From the NCBI GenBank assembly GCA_944392595.1, contig CALXXD010000008.1, positions 1 to 42,621 of the forward strand: a stretch of 42,621 bases of DNA. The letters are read 5' to 3'. The notes beneath the pieces were generated by a model that was given only the letters and a program-made list of their open reading frames with translations, had not been told where the DNA came from and searched no databases. Shown one piece after another: positions 33,633-40,979 of this stretch; position 1 is the first letter of the stretch, and each line of letters starts with the position of its first letter. The position numbers and the translations under genes were made by a program. The DNA comes from an uncultured Alphaproteobacteria bacterium. GTDB lineage: Bacteria > Pseudomonadota > Alphaproteobacteria > Rs-D84.

Positions 33633-33980
33633 ATGGGACAATTGGTATCAGATGTTACGTCTGTCTTGAATTATCGCGATTCCAAGCGCGAGGCAGAAAA
33701 TGAACGTCAGAAAATTTTGGCGGATATGGCCGCAAACGAACAAGAAAAAACAAACCTTGTGAAAAAAACTTTGGCAACCCAGCGCGCTAAATATGGGGCG
33801 TCTGGTGCATCGTCGCGCAGTATGTCTTCGGGCGCGGTGTTAAAAAGATTAAAATCTGAAACAGCGGCCCCGTATGACGAAAAACGTAAAACAAATACTG
33901 AAAAGTTAAAGAAAATCCGCGTTGCACGCCCGAATTTGTTGCAATCAATTTTGGACAAATTCGACGATTTGCTGGGCTAA
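33633..33980 (+). CDS. small coiled protein, possible internal virion protein (gp14 position)
   Basis: 115 residues, highly charged, helical, with Ala/Gly/Ser-rich centre (ATQRAKYGASGASSRSMSSGAVLKRL). In related podovirus clusters a short protein with a QRA.yGa.G......GSa pattern follows the nozzle gene. T7 places internal core proteins here, but the large core proteins and tail fibre are missing in this window; terL follows directly. Confidence 0.55.
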   Translation: MGQLVSDVTSVLNYRDSKREAENERQKILADMAANEQEKTNLVKKTLATQRAKYGASGASSRSMSSGAVLKRLKSETAAPYDEKRKTNTEKLKKIRVARPNLLQSILDKFDDLLG

Positions 33981-33993
33981 GGGGCGATTTTCT

Positions 33994-34593
33994 ATGTTGG
34001 ATGAATTTTATGATTTTTTGGACACTTGGAATGATGTACTGGGGATGAAAACCCCGGCACATCATCGCCAGATAATGGAATTTTTGGTATCAGTGTGGCA
34101 AAACAATCCGCGACGTGGATTGTTATTGGCATTTCGGCATTCTGGCAAATCTACGGTTTTGGGGATTTTTGCGGCGTGCGTTTTATTGCATCGCACAGAA
34201 ACCAGAATCTTGATTTTGTCGGCGGAATCAGGTTTGGCCACGCGTATGGTATCGCACATTCGGCATGTGTTGGAAAATCATCCATGGTGCGCGGAACTGA
34301 TACCGAAAAATAAAAAAGAATGGGCGTCGGGACGCATAACAGTAAATCGGTCGATTGGCATTCGCGAACCATCCGTCGTATGCCAAGGCATCCATGGCAA
34401 CATAACGGGATTGCGTGCCGATTTAATAATTTGCGATGATGTCGAAGTTCCCAATACCTGCAACACCGCACAGAAGCGTGAAAACCTGCGTGACAGATTG
34501 CGCGAATTGGATTTTATTTTGTCCCCATGCGGCGCGATGATTTACATTGGCACCCCGCACACGATGGATACGATATACAGAACGCACGATTAA
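33994..34593 (+). CDS. large terminase, N-terminal ATPase half (gene split)
   Basis: The DNA-packaging motor, ATPase domain only, 199 residues. Walker A is FRHSGKST (K52), Walker B LIICDDVEVPN (D148, D149) and the coupling motif IYIGTPH (about 183-189); all are intact. Translation ends four codons after MDTIYR, in sequence belonging to the inserted block. The rest of the protein is encoded at 37961-38769. A five-base repeat AACGC occurs at 34581-34585 and 37956-37960; removing the block with one copy continues the frame as RTPFLRGYREL. The stop codon abuts the stop of the opposite-strand gene at 34594. Whether this half works alone is unknown. Confidence 0.85.
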   Translation: MLDEFYDFLDTWNDVLGMKTPAHHRQIMEFLVSVWQNNPRRGLLLAFRHSGKSTVLGIFAACVLLHRTETRILILSAESGLATRMVSHIRHVLENHPWCAELIPKNKKEWASGRITVNRSIGIREPSVVCQGIHGNITGLRADLIICDDVEVPNTCNTAQKRENLRDRLRELDFILSPCGAMIYIGTPHTMDTIYRTHD

Positions 34594-35268
34594 TTAAACA
34601 GATTGATTATTATTTGTAATGCCTTCGTCGGGAACGGTTGCGGAAATAAAAGAACGTAATTTCCCCAACAATTCATCGCCGGCGTCACCGAACATAGGCA
34701 AATATGTTTCGTATTCAGGCATATCCGCCTGTAATTGCGCGCGCGCACGTTCGGATAATGGCTGGGTCAGCATATCGCTTGCGACTTTCCACAAATAATA
34801 TGCACGATAAGTTTTATTAACCAACGACCATTTTTCCAATAAATCAGGCCGCGCAGACAACGCCGCACGAATAGCCACCAACCATTGATCACCAAACTTT
34901 TTAACTACATTTAATTGTTGGATTTTGTCCAGACCGTTTTGATCGGTTGTAAATGCATCAATACCAGATTCCAATTCGGCCCATTCTGATTTTGTTAAAG
35001 TCACGGTTGCGACCGTTTCGTCCATCAGTCCGCCGTACGGCAACAAATCGCGTTCAATTGAATCCATTGGCGTTTTGCCACTGCGCAGATTTTCGATGTG
35101 CCGTACCAGGTTTTTACCCGTTGGCAATTCGCCCAGGGCGGATAAAACATCATCGGTGGCCTCGGTCATGAATACTTGATTTACCGCGGCCCACCCGCCA
35201 AAAATAACATGTTCTTGGCGATACAGATTTAACAATCTTTGTGCGATTGTACTGGATTTTGCGTTCAT
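34594..35268 (-). CDS. hypothetical protein, last gene of the inserted block
   Basis: 224 residues from ATG 35268, mostly helical, soluble, no signal peptide or clear motif; I do not recognise it. Phrases include QEHVIFGGWAAVNQVF, LPTGKNLVRHIENLRSGKTPMDSIERDLLPYGG and KFGDQWLVAIRAALSARPDLLEKW. An upstream in-frame ATG (35307) overlaps the regulator gene's end, but a G-run (GGGGGGGG) seven bases before 35268 favours the shorter form. It would be co-transcribed with the S24-like regulator. The TerL fragment's stop touches its own. Confidence 0.55.
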   Translation of the reverse strand: MNAKSSTIAQRLLNLYRQEHVIFGGWAAVNQVFMTEATDDVLSALGELPTGKNLVRHIENLRSGKTPMDSIERDLLPYGGLMDETVATVTLTKSEWAELESGIDAFTTDQNGLDKIQQLNVVKKFGDQWLVAIRAALSARPDLLEKWSLVNKTYRAYYLWKVASDMLTQPLSERARAQLQADMPEYETYLPMFGDAGDELLGKLRSFISATVPDEGITNNNQSV

Positions 35269-35293
35269 TGCCCCCCCCGTGGTTATAAAATAT

Positions 35294-36298
35294 TTATTCG
35301 ATAACAATCATCACAATGCGATGCATTGTTTTGCCGATAATTTTTTCTTCGGGCGCAGAAATCTGGCCGTAAATTTTACCGCGGGAATCGGTGCGCACAC
35401 TTACAATTTGTGCGTTTGCGACATCTTCCGGTCCCATCGCATTAAAATCTGCATCGATGCACACAGCCAAATCGCCAACGTTTGCGGGCTGATCAGAATC
35501 GGCAAACAAGTACGAATTTTCTGGGATATATCCCCCCAGTCGTTTCGAGTTTGGTTTAACCGCATAAATACCACTGCGGCCCTCCAACGGCATGGGCGCA
35601 ACAATCATAGATTTGTCTGATTTTTTTAATATGATTGATTTGCCCGACGGCATACCGAACACAGGCACAAGTTTTCTGCGCGCGCTGTCATACAATTTTG
35701 CGCCATATAAACTGCTGTGATCAATACCAGAATGCGGATTATCAGGCACCAAAACAGATTTTACACGTTCTTTGACCTTGTTTATTTGCTTGTTTAATTC
35801 GCCGGCTTTGTACAGTTCTGCGATTTTATCCAGCATAGTTTCCGTCGTGTATGCAAAAGATTGCGCCAATGGTTCGATTTCGTTTTCATAAATTTCGCGT
35901 TGGCCAACCTCGATTTTATGATACACAGACAAAGTCATTCCTGCATCTGCGGCAGCTTGGGCAATGGTTTTACCAGATTGCTGGCGAATTTTGCGCAGAC
36001 CACTGCCGAATATTTTTAATCCGCTGTCTTCGTTATCTTTTAATCTGCGTTTAATTTCGTTTTGCCATTGACCTGCGATCTCGTCAGATTCTTTGATGAA
36101 CACATCGGATAATTTGCAACCCAAAATATTACAGATGTTCAGCAATTGTTTTTGGTTTAACCGCCGCACACCCTTTTCAATCTTTGAAACAGCGGACAAA
36201 GACAAATTCGCACGGCGCGCCAGTTCGGTCATTTTCATACCATTTGCCAAACGAATGTTTCTGATGTTGTTTGGGAAAATTATTTCTTCTTGGGCCAT
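35294..36298 (-). CDS. double-HTH transcription regulator with S24/CI-like C-terminal domain
   Basis: 334 residues. Two XRE-type helix-turn-helix domains are visible: residues about 10-65 (NIRNIRLANGMKMTELARRANLSLSAVSKIEKG) and about 97-150 (GLRKIRQQSGKTIAQAAADAGMTLSVYHKIEVG). The C-terminal part (about 255-334) resembles the LexA/CI domain. ADSDQPANVGD takes the place of DSMxPxxxxGD, so the serine is kept. The later lysine site reads KIYGQI rather than xVKRL, so self-cleavage may be lost. The gene lies between dnaB and a hypothetical gene. Its upstream region (36320-36346) has TTGAC/GTCAA repeats suited to self-control. Confidence 0.75.
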   Translation of the reverse strand: MAQEEIIFPNNIRNIRLANGMKMTELARRANLSLSAVSKIEKGVRRLNQKQLLNICNILGCKLSDVFIKESDEIAGQWQNEIKRRLKDNEDSGLKIFGSGLRKIRQQSGKTIAQAAADAGMTLSVYHKIEVGQREIYENEIEPLAQSFAYTTETMLDKIAELYKAGELNKQINKVKERVKSVLVPDNPHSGIDHSSLYGAKLYDSARRKLVPVFGMPSGKSIILKKSDKSMIVAPMPLEGRSGIYAVKPNSKRLGGYIPENSYLFADSDQPANVGDLAVCIDADFNAMGPEDVANAQIVSVRTDSRGKIYGQISAPEEKIIGKTMHRIVMIVIE

Positions 36299-36319
36299 CG
36301 CAAAACTCCTTGAGATTTC

Positions 36320-36346
36320 TTGACAAAAAGTTTAGTCAAATTTGAC
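36320..36346 (-). promoter_or_regulatory. candidate operator of the double-HTH regulator
   Basis: TTGAC (36320-36324) and GTCAA (36335-36339) form an inverted repeat with a ten-base spacer, and GTCAAATTTGAC (36335-36346) is a perfect 12-base palindrome. It sits 22-48 bases upstream of the regulator's start codon. Similar half-sites occur at 28106-28121, 12145-12175 and 26516-26534. Confidence 0.45.
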
Positions 36347-36368
36347 GGCTTTGGCAAGTACAAAATAT

Positions 36369-37922
36369 TTACAATGGAATATCGTCGGGTATTGAATCAA
36401 CATCCACAGGCGTGGGCTCGATATCATCAGTTATTGGTGCAGCGATGGTTGGCGCGTTATCAAAACTGTTTTCGCCACGTGCGGCAATTTCGTCCAGGTT
36501 GTCGAACAAACTGTAATCGCCAAAGAACGCCAAATGCACAGTCTCGGGCCGGCCATGGCGGTTTTTACCGATGATAACGTCGGCCTTGCCGCGTGCGCGT
36601 TCCAATCGTTTTTGGAAACTTTCGATAATTTTTTCGTTGGCGTTACCAGATATACGCTGGGACGGATCGCGATTTTCCAGATAATATTCTTCGCGATATG
36701 TAAACATAACAATATCGGCGTCTTGCTCGATTGACCCAGATTCACGCAAATCGGACAATTGTGGTCGTTTATCATCACGTGATTCGACGCTGCGCGACAA
36801 TTGTGACAATGCGATGACCGGAACATCCAATTCTTTGGCCAGCATTTTTAACCCGCGGGTGATTTCAGAAATTTCCTGGACACGGTTATCCTTGTTTTTT
36901 CCGCCCGGCGACGTCATTAATTGCAGATAATCGATAACGATTAAAGCAATGCCGTTATACTTTCGCGCCAAACGACGTGCGCGCGTGCGAATCATCGGCA
37001 CAGACATCCCCGGCGTATCATCGATGCACAGCGGCACTTTGCCAATCGCATCGGCGTATTGAGACATTTTCAAAAAATCTTCATCGGTCAGTGACCCTTC
37101 GCGCATGGCGGATGCAGGTATCTTTGATTGCGACGACAAAACGCGCGCAGCCAATTGGGAACGTGACATTTCCAAACTGAAAAACACAACCGCCCCGCGA
37201 TAGCGTTCATTTGCGCGTCCGTACAGTATCGCATTGGCCGCATTAAATGCAATATTCATTGCCAGTGTCGTTTTACCCATGGCGGGACGACCGGCGATAA
37301 TAATTAAATCGGAATGGTGCAGGCCACTTATTGATTTATCCAACGCATTCAATCCTGTGGTCAAACCAGATAACTGCCCATCGGCCTTGTATGCGATTTC
37401 AGCCTCGCGCAGGGCGTCTTGTAACGCGTCGCCAATGGTTGCGATTTCGCGTTCTGATACGCCGGTCGAAGCCATTTCAAATAATTTTTGTTCCGCCGTT
37501 TCGATTTGCGCGGAAACTGGGTTGTCCAAATCTTCGACGAACGCAGCGTCCGTTATGGATTGCCCCAGATTAATTAATTCACGCCGCATGGCGTTTTCAT
37601 AAACTATGCGGCCATATTGTTCAACATTAACAACGGTTGCGCCCGCAGATGACAATTGGGTCAGATATTCGACACCGCCGACGGATTCCAACACACCTTG
37701 TTGGTCCAGGTAATTTTTTGCGGTGATAATATCAAACGGAATTCCTGCGGCAAATTGCCGTTCAGCCAACTTATAAATTTCTTGGTGTGCAGGATGCGAA
37801 AAATGTTCAGGTCTTAAAAATTCAGATACACGTTCCAACGCGCGGTTATTCATCAGCACCGCGGCCAAGACAGCCTGTTCGGCTTCCAGATTCGTTGGCA
37901 AAGTCTTTGGGGTAAAGTCCAT
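36369..37922 (-). CDS. dnaB: replicative DNA helicase DnaB
   Basis: The hexameric helicase of the replication fork. The N-terminal domain starts MDFTPKTLPTNLEAEQAVLAAV. The RecA-like domain has Walker A GRPAMGKTT (about 211-219), VVFFSLEMS, Walker B LIVIDYLQLM and the DLRESGSIEQDADIVMF block. 517 residues. The full bacterial type, with strong alphaproteobacterial character, points to the chromosomal gene rather than a phage helicase. The usual neighbours rplI and alr/radA are absent. The ATG overlaps the first ATG of the terminase C-terminal frame on the other strand. A -35/-10 pair (37952-37957, 37930-37935) just upstream suggests a near-leaderless transcript. Confidence 0.94.
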   Translation of the reverse strand: MDFTPKTLPTNLEAEQAVLAAVLMNNRALERVSEFLRPEHFSHPAHQEIYKLAERQFAAGIPFDIITAKNYLDQQGVLESVGGVEYLTQLSSAGATVVNVEQYGRIVYENAMRRELINLGQSITDAAFVEDLDNPVSAQIETAEQKLFEMASTGVSEREIATIGDALQDALREAEIAYKADGQLSGLTTGLNALDKSISGLHHSDLIIIAGRPAMGKTTLAMNIAFNAANAILYGRANERYRGAVVFFSLEMSRSQLAARVLSSQSKIPASAMREGSLTDEDFLKMSQYADAIGKVPLCIDDTPGMSVPMIRTRARRLARKYNGIALIVIDYLQLMTSPGGKNKDNRVQEISEITRGLKMLAKELDVPVIALSQLSRSVESRDDKRPQLSDLRESGSIEQDADIVMFTYREEYYLENRDPSQRISGNANEKIIESFQKRLERARGKADVIIGKNRHGRPETVHLAFFGDYSLFDNLDEIAARGENSFDNAPTIAAPITDDIEPTPVDVDSIPDDIPL

Positions 37923-38769
37923 GTCAGATATGGTATATAAAAATTTTGCTTTTTCAACGCCTTTTTTGCGCGGATATCGCGAATTAAAAATTCCGATAAT
38001 TTCCGCCGATGGCACGCCCACGTGGCCCGAATTATTCCCGCCATCACGCATAGATGAATTAAGGGACAGCGTTGGCGCACGATATTTTTCTGCGCAAATG
38101 ATGCTGGAATATATTGCGCCCGATCGTGCGCGTCTGGACCCAGATGCGTTACATATATACAGCGATGAATTTGATGTAACGACCGCGCGCATCGGTACCG
38201 CGCAAATAACGGGTGCAACAATTTATTGGGACCCGTCCAGCGGACACAAAAAATCAGACAACAGCGTATGCGTCCTATTGTACCGCGACGATAAAAACAG
38301 ATGCGCATTCATCCACGATGTTAAATATTTAATTGTCCCGGACGAAGAATTGCATCCGCTGGCACGGCAATGTGAAATGGTAATTGATTTTATGATGCGG
38401 GCGCGACTGCGTCGAATAAGTATTGAAACGAATGGTATCGGCAATGCGTTGCCTGAAATTATGCGCGATGTATCATCGCGACAAAATATCTCGATTTCCA
38501 TAAATCGCGTTACGAATCACATAAAAAAAGAAACCAGAATTTTGGATTCGATTGAACCGATATTAACCGCGGGGCGTCTGTATGCGCACGTTCGCGTTCA
38601 ATCGACGCCATTATTGGCGGAAATGTTGGGATGGACACCGATTGGTGGCACCACACATGATGACGGATTGGATGCTGTGGCGGGCGCGTTGTGCGCCACA
38701 CCAACACCCATTCACCCGTTATCACGTGGTATGCCGACGTTTTCCGCAAACACAGAATTTAAAATCTGA
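37921..38769 (+). CDS. large terminase, C-terminal nuclease half (gene split)
   Basis: 282 residues as an open frame. About the first 13 come from the inserted block and PFLRGYRELKIPIISADGTPTWPE onward is terminase. The RNase H-like nuclease has all three acidic sites: D104 in IYWDPSSGHKKSDNS, E169 in RISIETNGIGNALPE and D247/D248/D251 in THDDGLDAVAG. Linker phrases such as RYFSAQMMLEYIAPDRARLDP are typical of T7-like alphaproteobacterial terminases. ATG 37921 has only a weak GGGG site and no obvious promoter; the dnaB start is directly antisense. If it is translated, the nuclease would be a separate polypeptide. Overlap into the portal region is absent. Confidence 0.8.
   Translation: MSDMVYKNFAFSTPFLRGYRELKIPIISADGTPTWPELFPPSRIDELRDSVGARYFSAQMMLEYIAPDRARLDPDALHIYSDEFDVTTARIGTAQITGATIYWDPSSGHKKSDNSVCVLLYRDDKNRCAFIHDVKYLIVPDEELHPLARQCEMVIDFMMRARLRRISIETNGIGNALPEIMRDVSSRQNISISINRVTNHIKKETRILDSIEPILTAGRLYAHVRVQSTPLLAEMLGWTPIGGTTHDDGLDAVAGALCATPTPIHPLSRGMPTFSANTEFKI
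37930..37957 (-). promoter_or_regulatory. candidate dnaB promoter at the edge of the inserted block
   Basis: On the minus strand TTGAAA, 16 bases, TACCAT, ending seven bases before the dnaB ATG. It lies entirely inside the inserted block, so the block carries a complete transcription unit. Confidence 0.45.
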
Positions 38770-38788
38770 ACCAAGGGAGAAATTAATT

Positions 38789-40021
38789 ATGCAAAAAAAT
38801 TTACAGCAAATGTATCGTCGTGCGTTGGATATGCGTGCGCCATGGATAAATCGTTGGGATGCAGCCATGCGTTACACAATTCCAACAACTGATGACGATG
38901 TGGCGACTTTGTTTGATGCAACCGCATCAGATGCAGCCGACAATTTGGCGGCATCGATTTATTCGTTGCTGACGCCGCCCGAATCACTGTGGGTGTCTTT
39001 GGTACCCGAAGGCCCCGACTCGCCGGACGCAGTTGCGGCAACGATGGCTTTGCGCGCAAATTTGAACGATTCGAATTTTTATACAACAATCCACCAATGC
39101 TATATGGATTTGATAATTTTGGGCACAGCATGCCTGTTTATGGCTGAAAATCCAATTGGTGCCGCGTCTGCGTTTTCATTCACCGCAATTCCCATGCGCG
39201 ACATCGCGATTTTGAATGGCGCAGTATTTCACACTGCAACAATGCCTGCGCGGGAAGTGATGGAAAAATATCCGTCTTGGACACCGCCCGCCAATTTGCG
39301 TGACACGATAAAGCAAGACCCTGAAACGCCATTGCGGTTGGTGCAAAGTTTAATCGGAACCGATTTTGTTGCATGGCTGGACGTTGGCGGCGACATTGAA
39401 AACAATATCGTTGCGACCGGGAAATTCGAAACAAACCCGTACATAATTTTCCGTTGGTCCGTGGCCAGTGGCGAACTGTACGGACGTGGGCCGGTGTTGC
39501 GCGCTTTGCCAGATATAAAAACCGCGAATAAAGTTGTGGAACTGGTATTAAAAAACGCAACGATTGCCGTATCAGGTATATGGCAGGCCGACGATGATGG
39601 CGTGATAAATTTATCGAATATAAACCTGACGCCGGGCGCGATTATTCCAAAGGCTGTCGGTTCATCGGGATTGACGCCATTGGCAACCGGTGCGGATTTT
39701 GATGTTTCTCAAATAATATTAAAAGACCTGCGCGAACGGATACGTCACGCATTATTGGCGGACAGGTTGGGGTTGCTATCTGAAAAAGAAATGACCGCGA
39801 CCGAGATTTTGGCGCGCAACGCGGATATGGTGCGCATACTGGGCGCGACGTATGGGCGTTTGCTGCACGAATTTATCCGCCCATTGGTCGAACGCGGATT
39901 ACAGATTTTATCGCGCCGCGGGGTTATCGACAAAATAAGACTGCACAGTGATGCAGAATTAAAATACATTGCGCCAATTACAAAAATGGCAATTGCTGAA
40001 AATATGACAATGGGGGAATAA
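38789..40021 (+). CDS. portal protein (T7 gp8-like head-tail connector)
   Basis: 410 residues. Twelve copies of this family form the ring through which DNA enters the head. The N-terminus (QQMYRRALDMRAPWINRWDAAMRYTIP), LFDATASDAADNLAASIYSLLTPPESLWVSL, TACLFMAENP, GELYGRGPVLRALPDIKTANKVVELVLKNATIAVSGIW and the C-terminal EMTATEILARNADMVRILGATYGRLLHEFIRPLVERGLQIL block are the classic podovirus connector pattern. It is shorter than T7 gp8 (over 500 residues). A good AAGGGAG site precedes ATG 38789. The gene is intact. Confidence 0.85.
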   Translation: MQKNLQQMYRRALDMRAPWINRWDAAMRYTIPTTDDDVATLFDATASDAADNLAASIYSLLTPPESLWVSLVPEGPDSPDAVAATMALRANLNDSNFYTTIHQCYMDLIILGTACLFMAENPIGAASAFSFTAIPMRDIAILNGAVFHTATMPAREVMEKYPSWTPPANLRDTIKQDPETPLRLVQSLIGTDFVAWLDVGGDIENNIVATGKFETNPYIIFRWSVASGELYGRGPVLRALPDIKTANKVVELVLKNATIAVSGIWQADDDGVINLSNINLTPGAIIPKAVGSSGLTPLATGADFDVSQIILKDLRERIRHALLADRLGLLSEKEMTATEILARNADMVRILGATYGRLLHEFIRPLVERGLQILSRRGVIDKIRLHSDAELKYIAPITKMAIAENMTMGE

Positions 40022-40022
40022 A

Positions 40023-40214
40023 ATGAAAGAACTGGAACAAAACTTTGCCCGCGCGTTTGCAACAACCGCGGGCGCGATGGTATTAAAACATTTACGAAAA
40101 ATCACAATAGAACGAGTACTGGGGCCGAACGCCACCGATGCAGAATTAAGGGGGCTCGAGGCGCAACGTGCGCTGGTACATCAAATTGAAAATATGATTC
40201 AGCGGGGGAAATGA
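40023..40214 (+). CDS. Bbp19-like phage protein
   Basis: 63 residues: ELEQNFARAFATTAGAMVLKHLRKITIERVLGP...GLEAQRALVHQIENMIQRG. The FATxxGxxVLxxLR start and G/A-QRxLVxxIxxxI end fit the small Bbp19-like domain common beside portal genes of podoviruses and alphaproteobacterial prophages. It starts one base after the portal stop and its end overlaps the next gene by four bases, so the three are coupled. Exact role unknown. Confidence 0.65.
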   Translation: MKELEQNFARAFATTAGAMVLKHLRKITIERVLGPNATDAELRGLEAQRALVHQIENMIQRGK

Positions 40215-40480
40215 TGAAAAACGAACCACACGGCGCAATGGGATTTTTGGAATTTTTGCGTAACAGTTGGTTTTTAATCGCGTTTATCGCGGGCGTGATA
40301 TATTGGGTCGCACGCCAAGATACGTCGCTGGATGAATTGCATCGCACAGACACCCGATTAACAGCATTGGAAAATCGTACAACGATATTGGAAACGGGGC
40401 TTGGGCAATTACAGATAAAAATCGACACAATCCGCGAAGACGTGTCTTTAATCAAAACGGCTGTGATACAGTCCGATTAA
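40211..40480 (+). CDS. membrane-anchored coiled-coil protein, end of cluster
   Basis: 89 residues. One membrane helix (about 12-30, FLRNSWFLIAFIAGVIYWVA) is followed by a heptad-rich coiled coil (LDELHRTDTRLTALENRTTILETGLGQLQIKIDTIREDVSLIK). Proteins with this layout occur near lysis genes of phages as holin or spanin-like helpers. It overlaps the Bbp19-like gene by four bases and is followed by a strong hairpin, so it closes the transcription unit. Confidence 0.6.
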   Translation: MMKNEPHGAMGFLEFLRNSWFLIAFIAGVIYWVARQDTSLDELHRTDTRLTALENRTTILETGLGQLQIKIDTIREDVSLIKTAVIQSD

Positions 40481-40482
40481 TT

Positions 40483-40508
40483 ACAAATCCCCCATCTGGG
40501 GGATTTGT
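40483..40508 (+). terminator. hairpin ending the phage-like cluster
   Basis: Eleven-base arms ACAAATCCCCC and GGGGGATTTGT around a four-base loop. The T run after it is weak. Confidence 0.65.
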
Positions 40509-40618
40509 GACAACTGGTGCAATCGCCTGTGGCGGTACGATTTTTTTCAAAAACATCAAACATTCTTTATCCCACAGGTGTCACAGGTAAGCCACCGCCA
40601 CTGATAGCATTGTTGTAA

Positions 40619-40925
40619 TTGCAATCACCGCCAGATATTGTGTATGTGCCATCTGGGACAGTGGTTTCCGGTCAGAACGATACTTCACTGACCCCCGATG
40701 TAGATGAAGACACATGTGCGGCCACAGAAACGGTCTATTACGGCAGTCGTTCCAACAGCGGCGCAGTTTTTGGTCAAACTCAAAAAAAAAGTATCATGCA
40801 CCAGTTGTAAATCTGGATATTCGTTGGTGTCGCATACAGGCATATCCACCCGCGCCCGGGGTCCCCGCAAATACGAATGTATTTGTGGGGTGGATAAGGC
40901 GGGAATTTTATATCCTTTCAGCAAT
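40619..40925 (+). pseudogene. remnant of a Cys-rich surface-type protein gene, frameshifted
   Basis: One frame encodes GTVVSGQNDTSLTPDVDEDTCAATETVYYGSRSNSGAVFGQ, then meets a run of nine A near 40788-40796. The neighbouring frame continues with VSCTSCKSGYSLVSHTGI and YECICG. Joining the frames at the A run gives a sensible Cys-rich C-x-x-C-x-x-GY repeat of the kind found in large surface or secreted proteins. No start, signal or full domain remains, and nothing upstream to 40509 continues it. A decayed gene or a fragment left by rearrangement. Confidence 0.45.
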
Positions 40926-40930
40926 AATTT

Positions 40931-40960
40931 TTGTCATTCCCGCGCAGGCGGGAATGACAA
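40931..40960. repeat. palindromic dispersed-type repeat
   Basis: Perfect 13-base arms TTGTCATTCCCGC and GCGGGAATGACAA around GCAG. This word type (GTCATTCCCGC...GCGGGAATGAC) is widely seen as an intergenic repeat in proteobacteria. Confidence 0.7.
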
Positions 40961-40979
40961 GAGACTAAGTGGCTAATTT

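Larger units (their letters stand above)
34586..37960. mobile_element. 3,375-base inserted block carrying dnaB, an S24-like regulator and an unknown gene, inside terL
   Basis: The block separates the terminase ATPase and nuclease halves, is read entirely on the minus strand and carries its own dnaB promoter at its right end (TTTCAA, the -35 complement, at 37952-37957). It is bounded by AACGC direct repeats. I see no transposase, integrase, terminal inverted repeats or intron features, so 'mobile element' here means an inserted segment of unknown mechanism. Microhomology-mediated insertion or rearrangement is as likely as transposition. Confidence 0.7.

Noticed and set aside
36369-37922. dnaB as a phage replication gene of the cluster
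   Set aside because: It is a full-length, typical alphaproteobacterial chromosomal helicase and is inverted relative to the cluster; a second copy elsewhere cannot be excluded.
34586-37960. Inserted block as a classical transposon
   Set aside because: No transposase, no terminal inverted repeats; only a 5-base direct repeat, which microhomology could also give.
34581-37960. Intein or group I/II intron in terL
   Set aside because: The genes in the block are on the opposite strand, the N-half ends at a stop codon, and no splicing motifs or intron structure are visible.
38022-38192. 90-residue N-terminal extension of DnaB
   Set aside because: It is the antisense of the terminase nuclease; DnaB homology begins at the ATG 37922.
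33994-40021. Siphovirus-type RcGTA cluster
   Set aside because: Capsid, portal and tail proteins are T7-like; there is no tape measure, capsid protease or long-tail gene.
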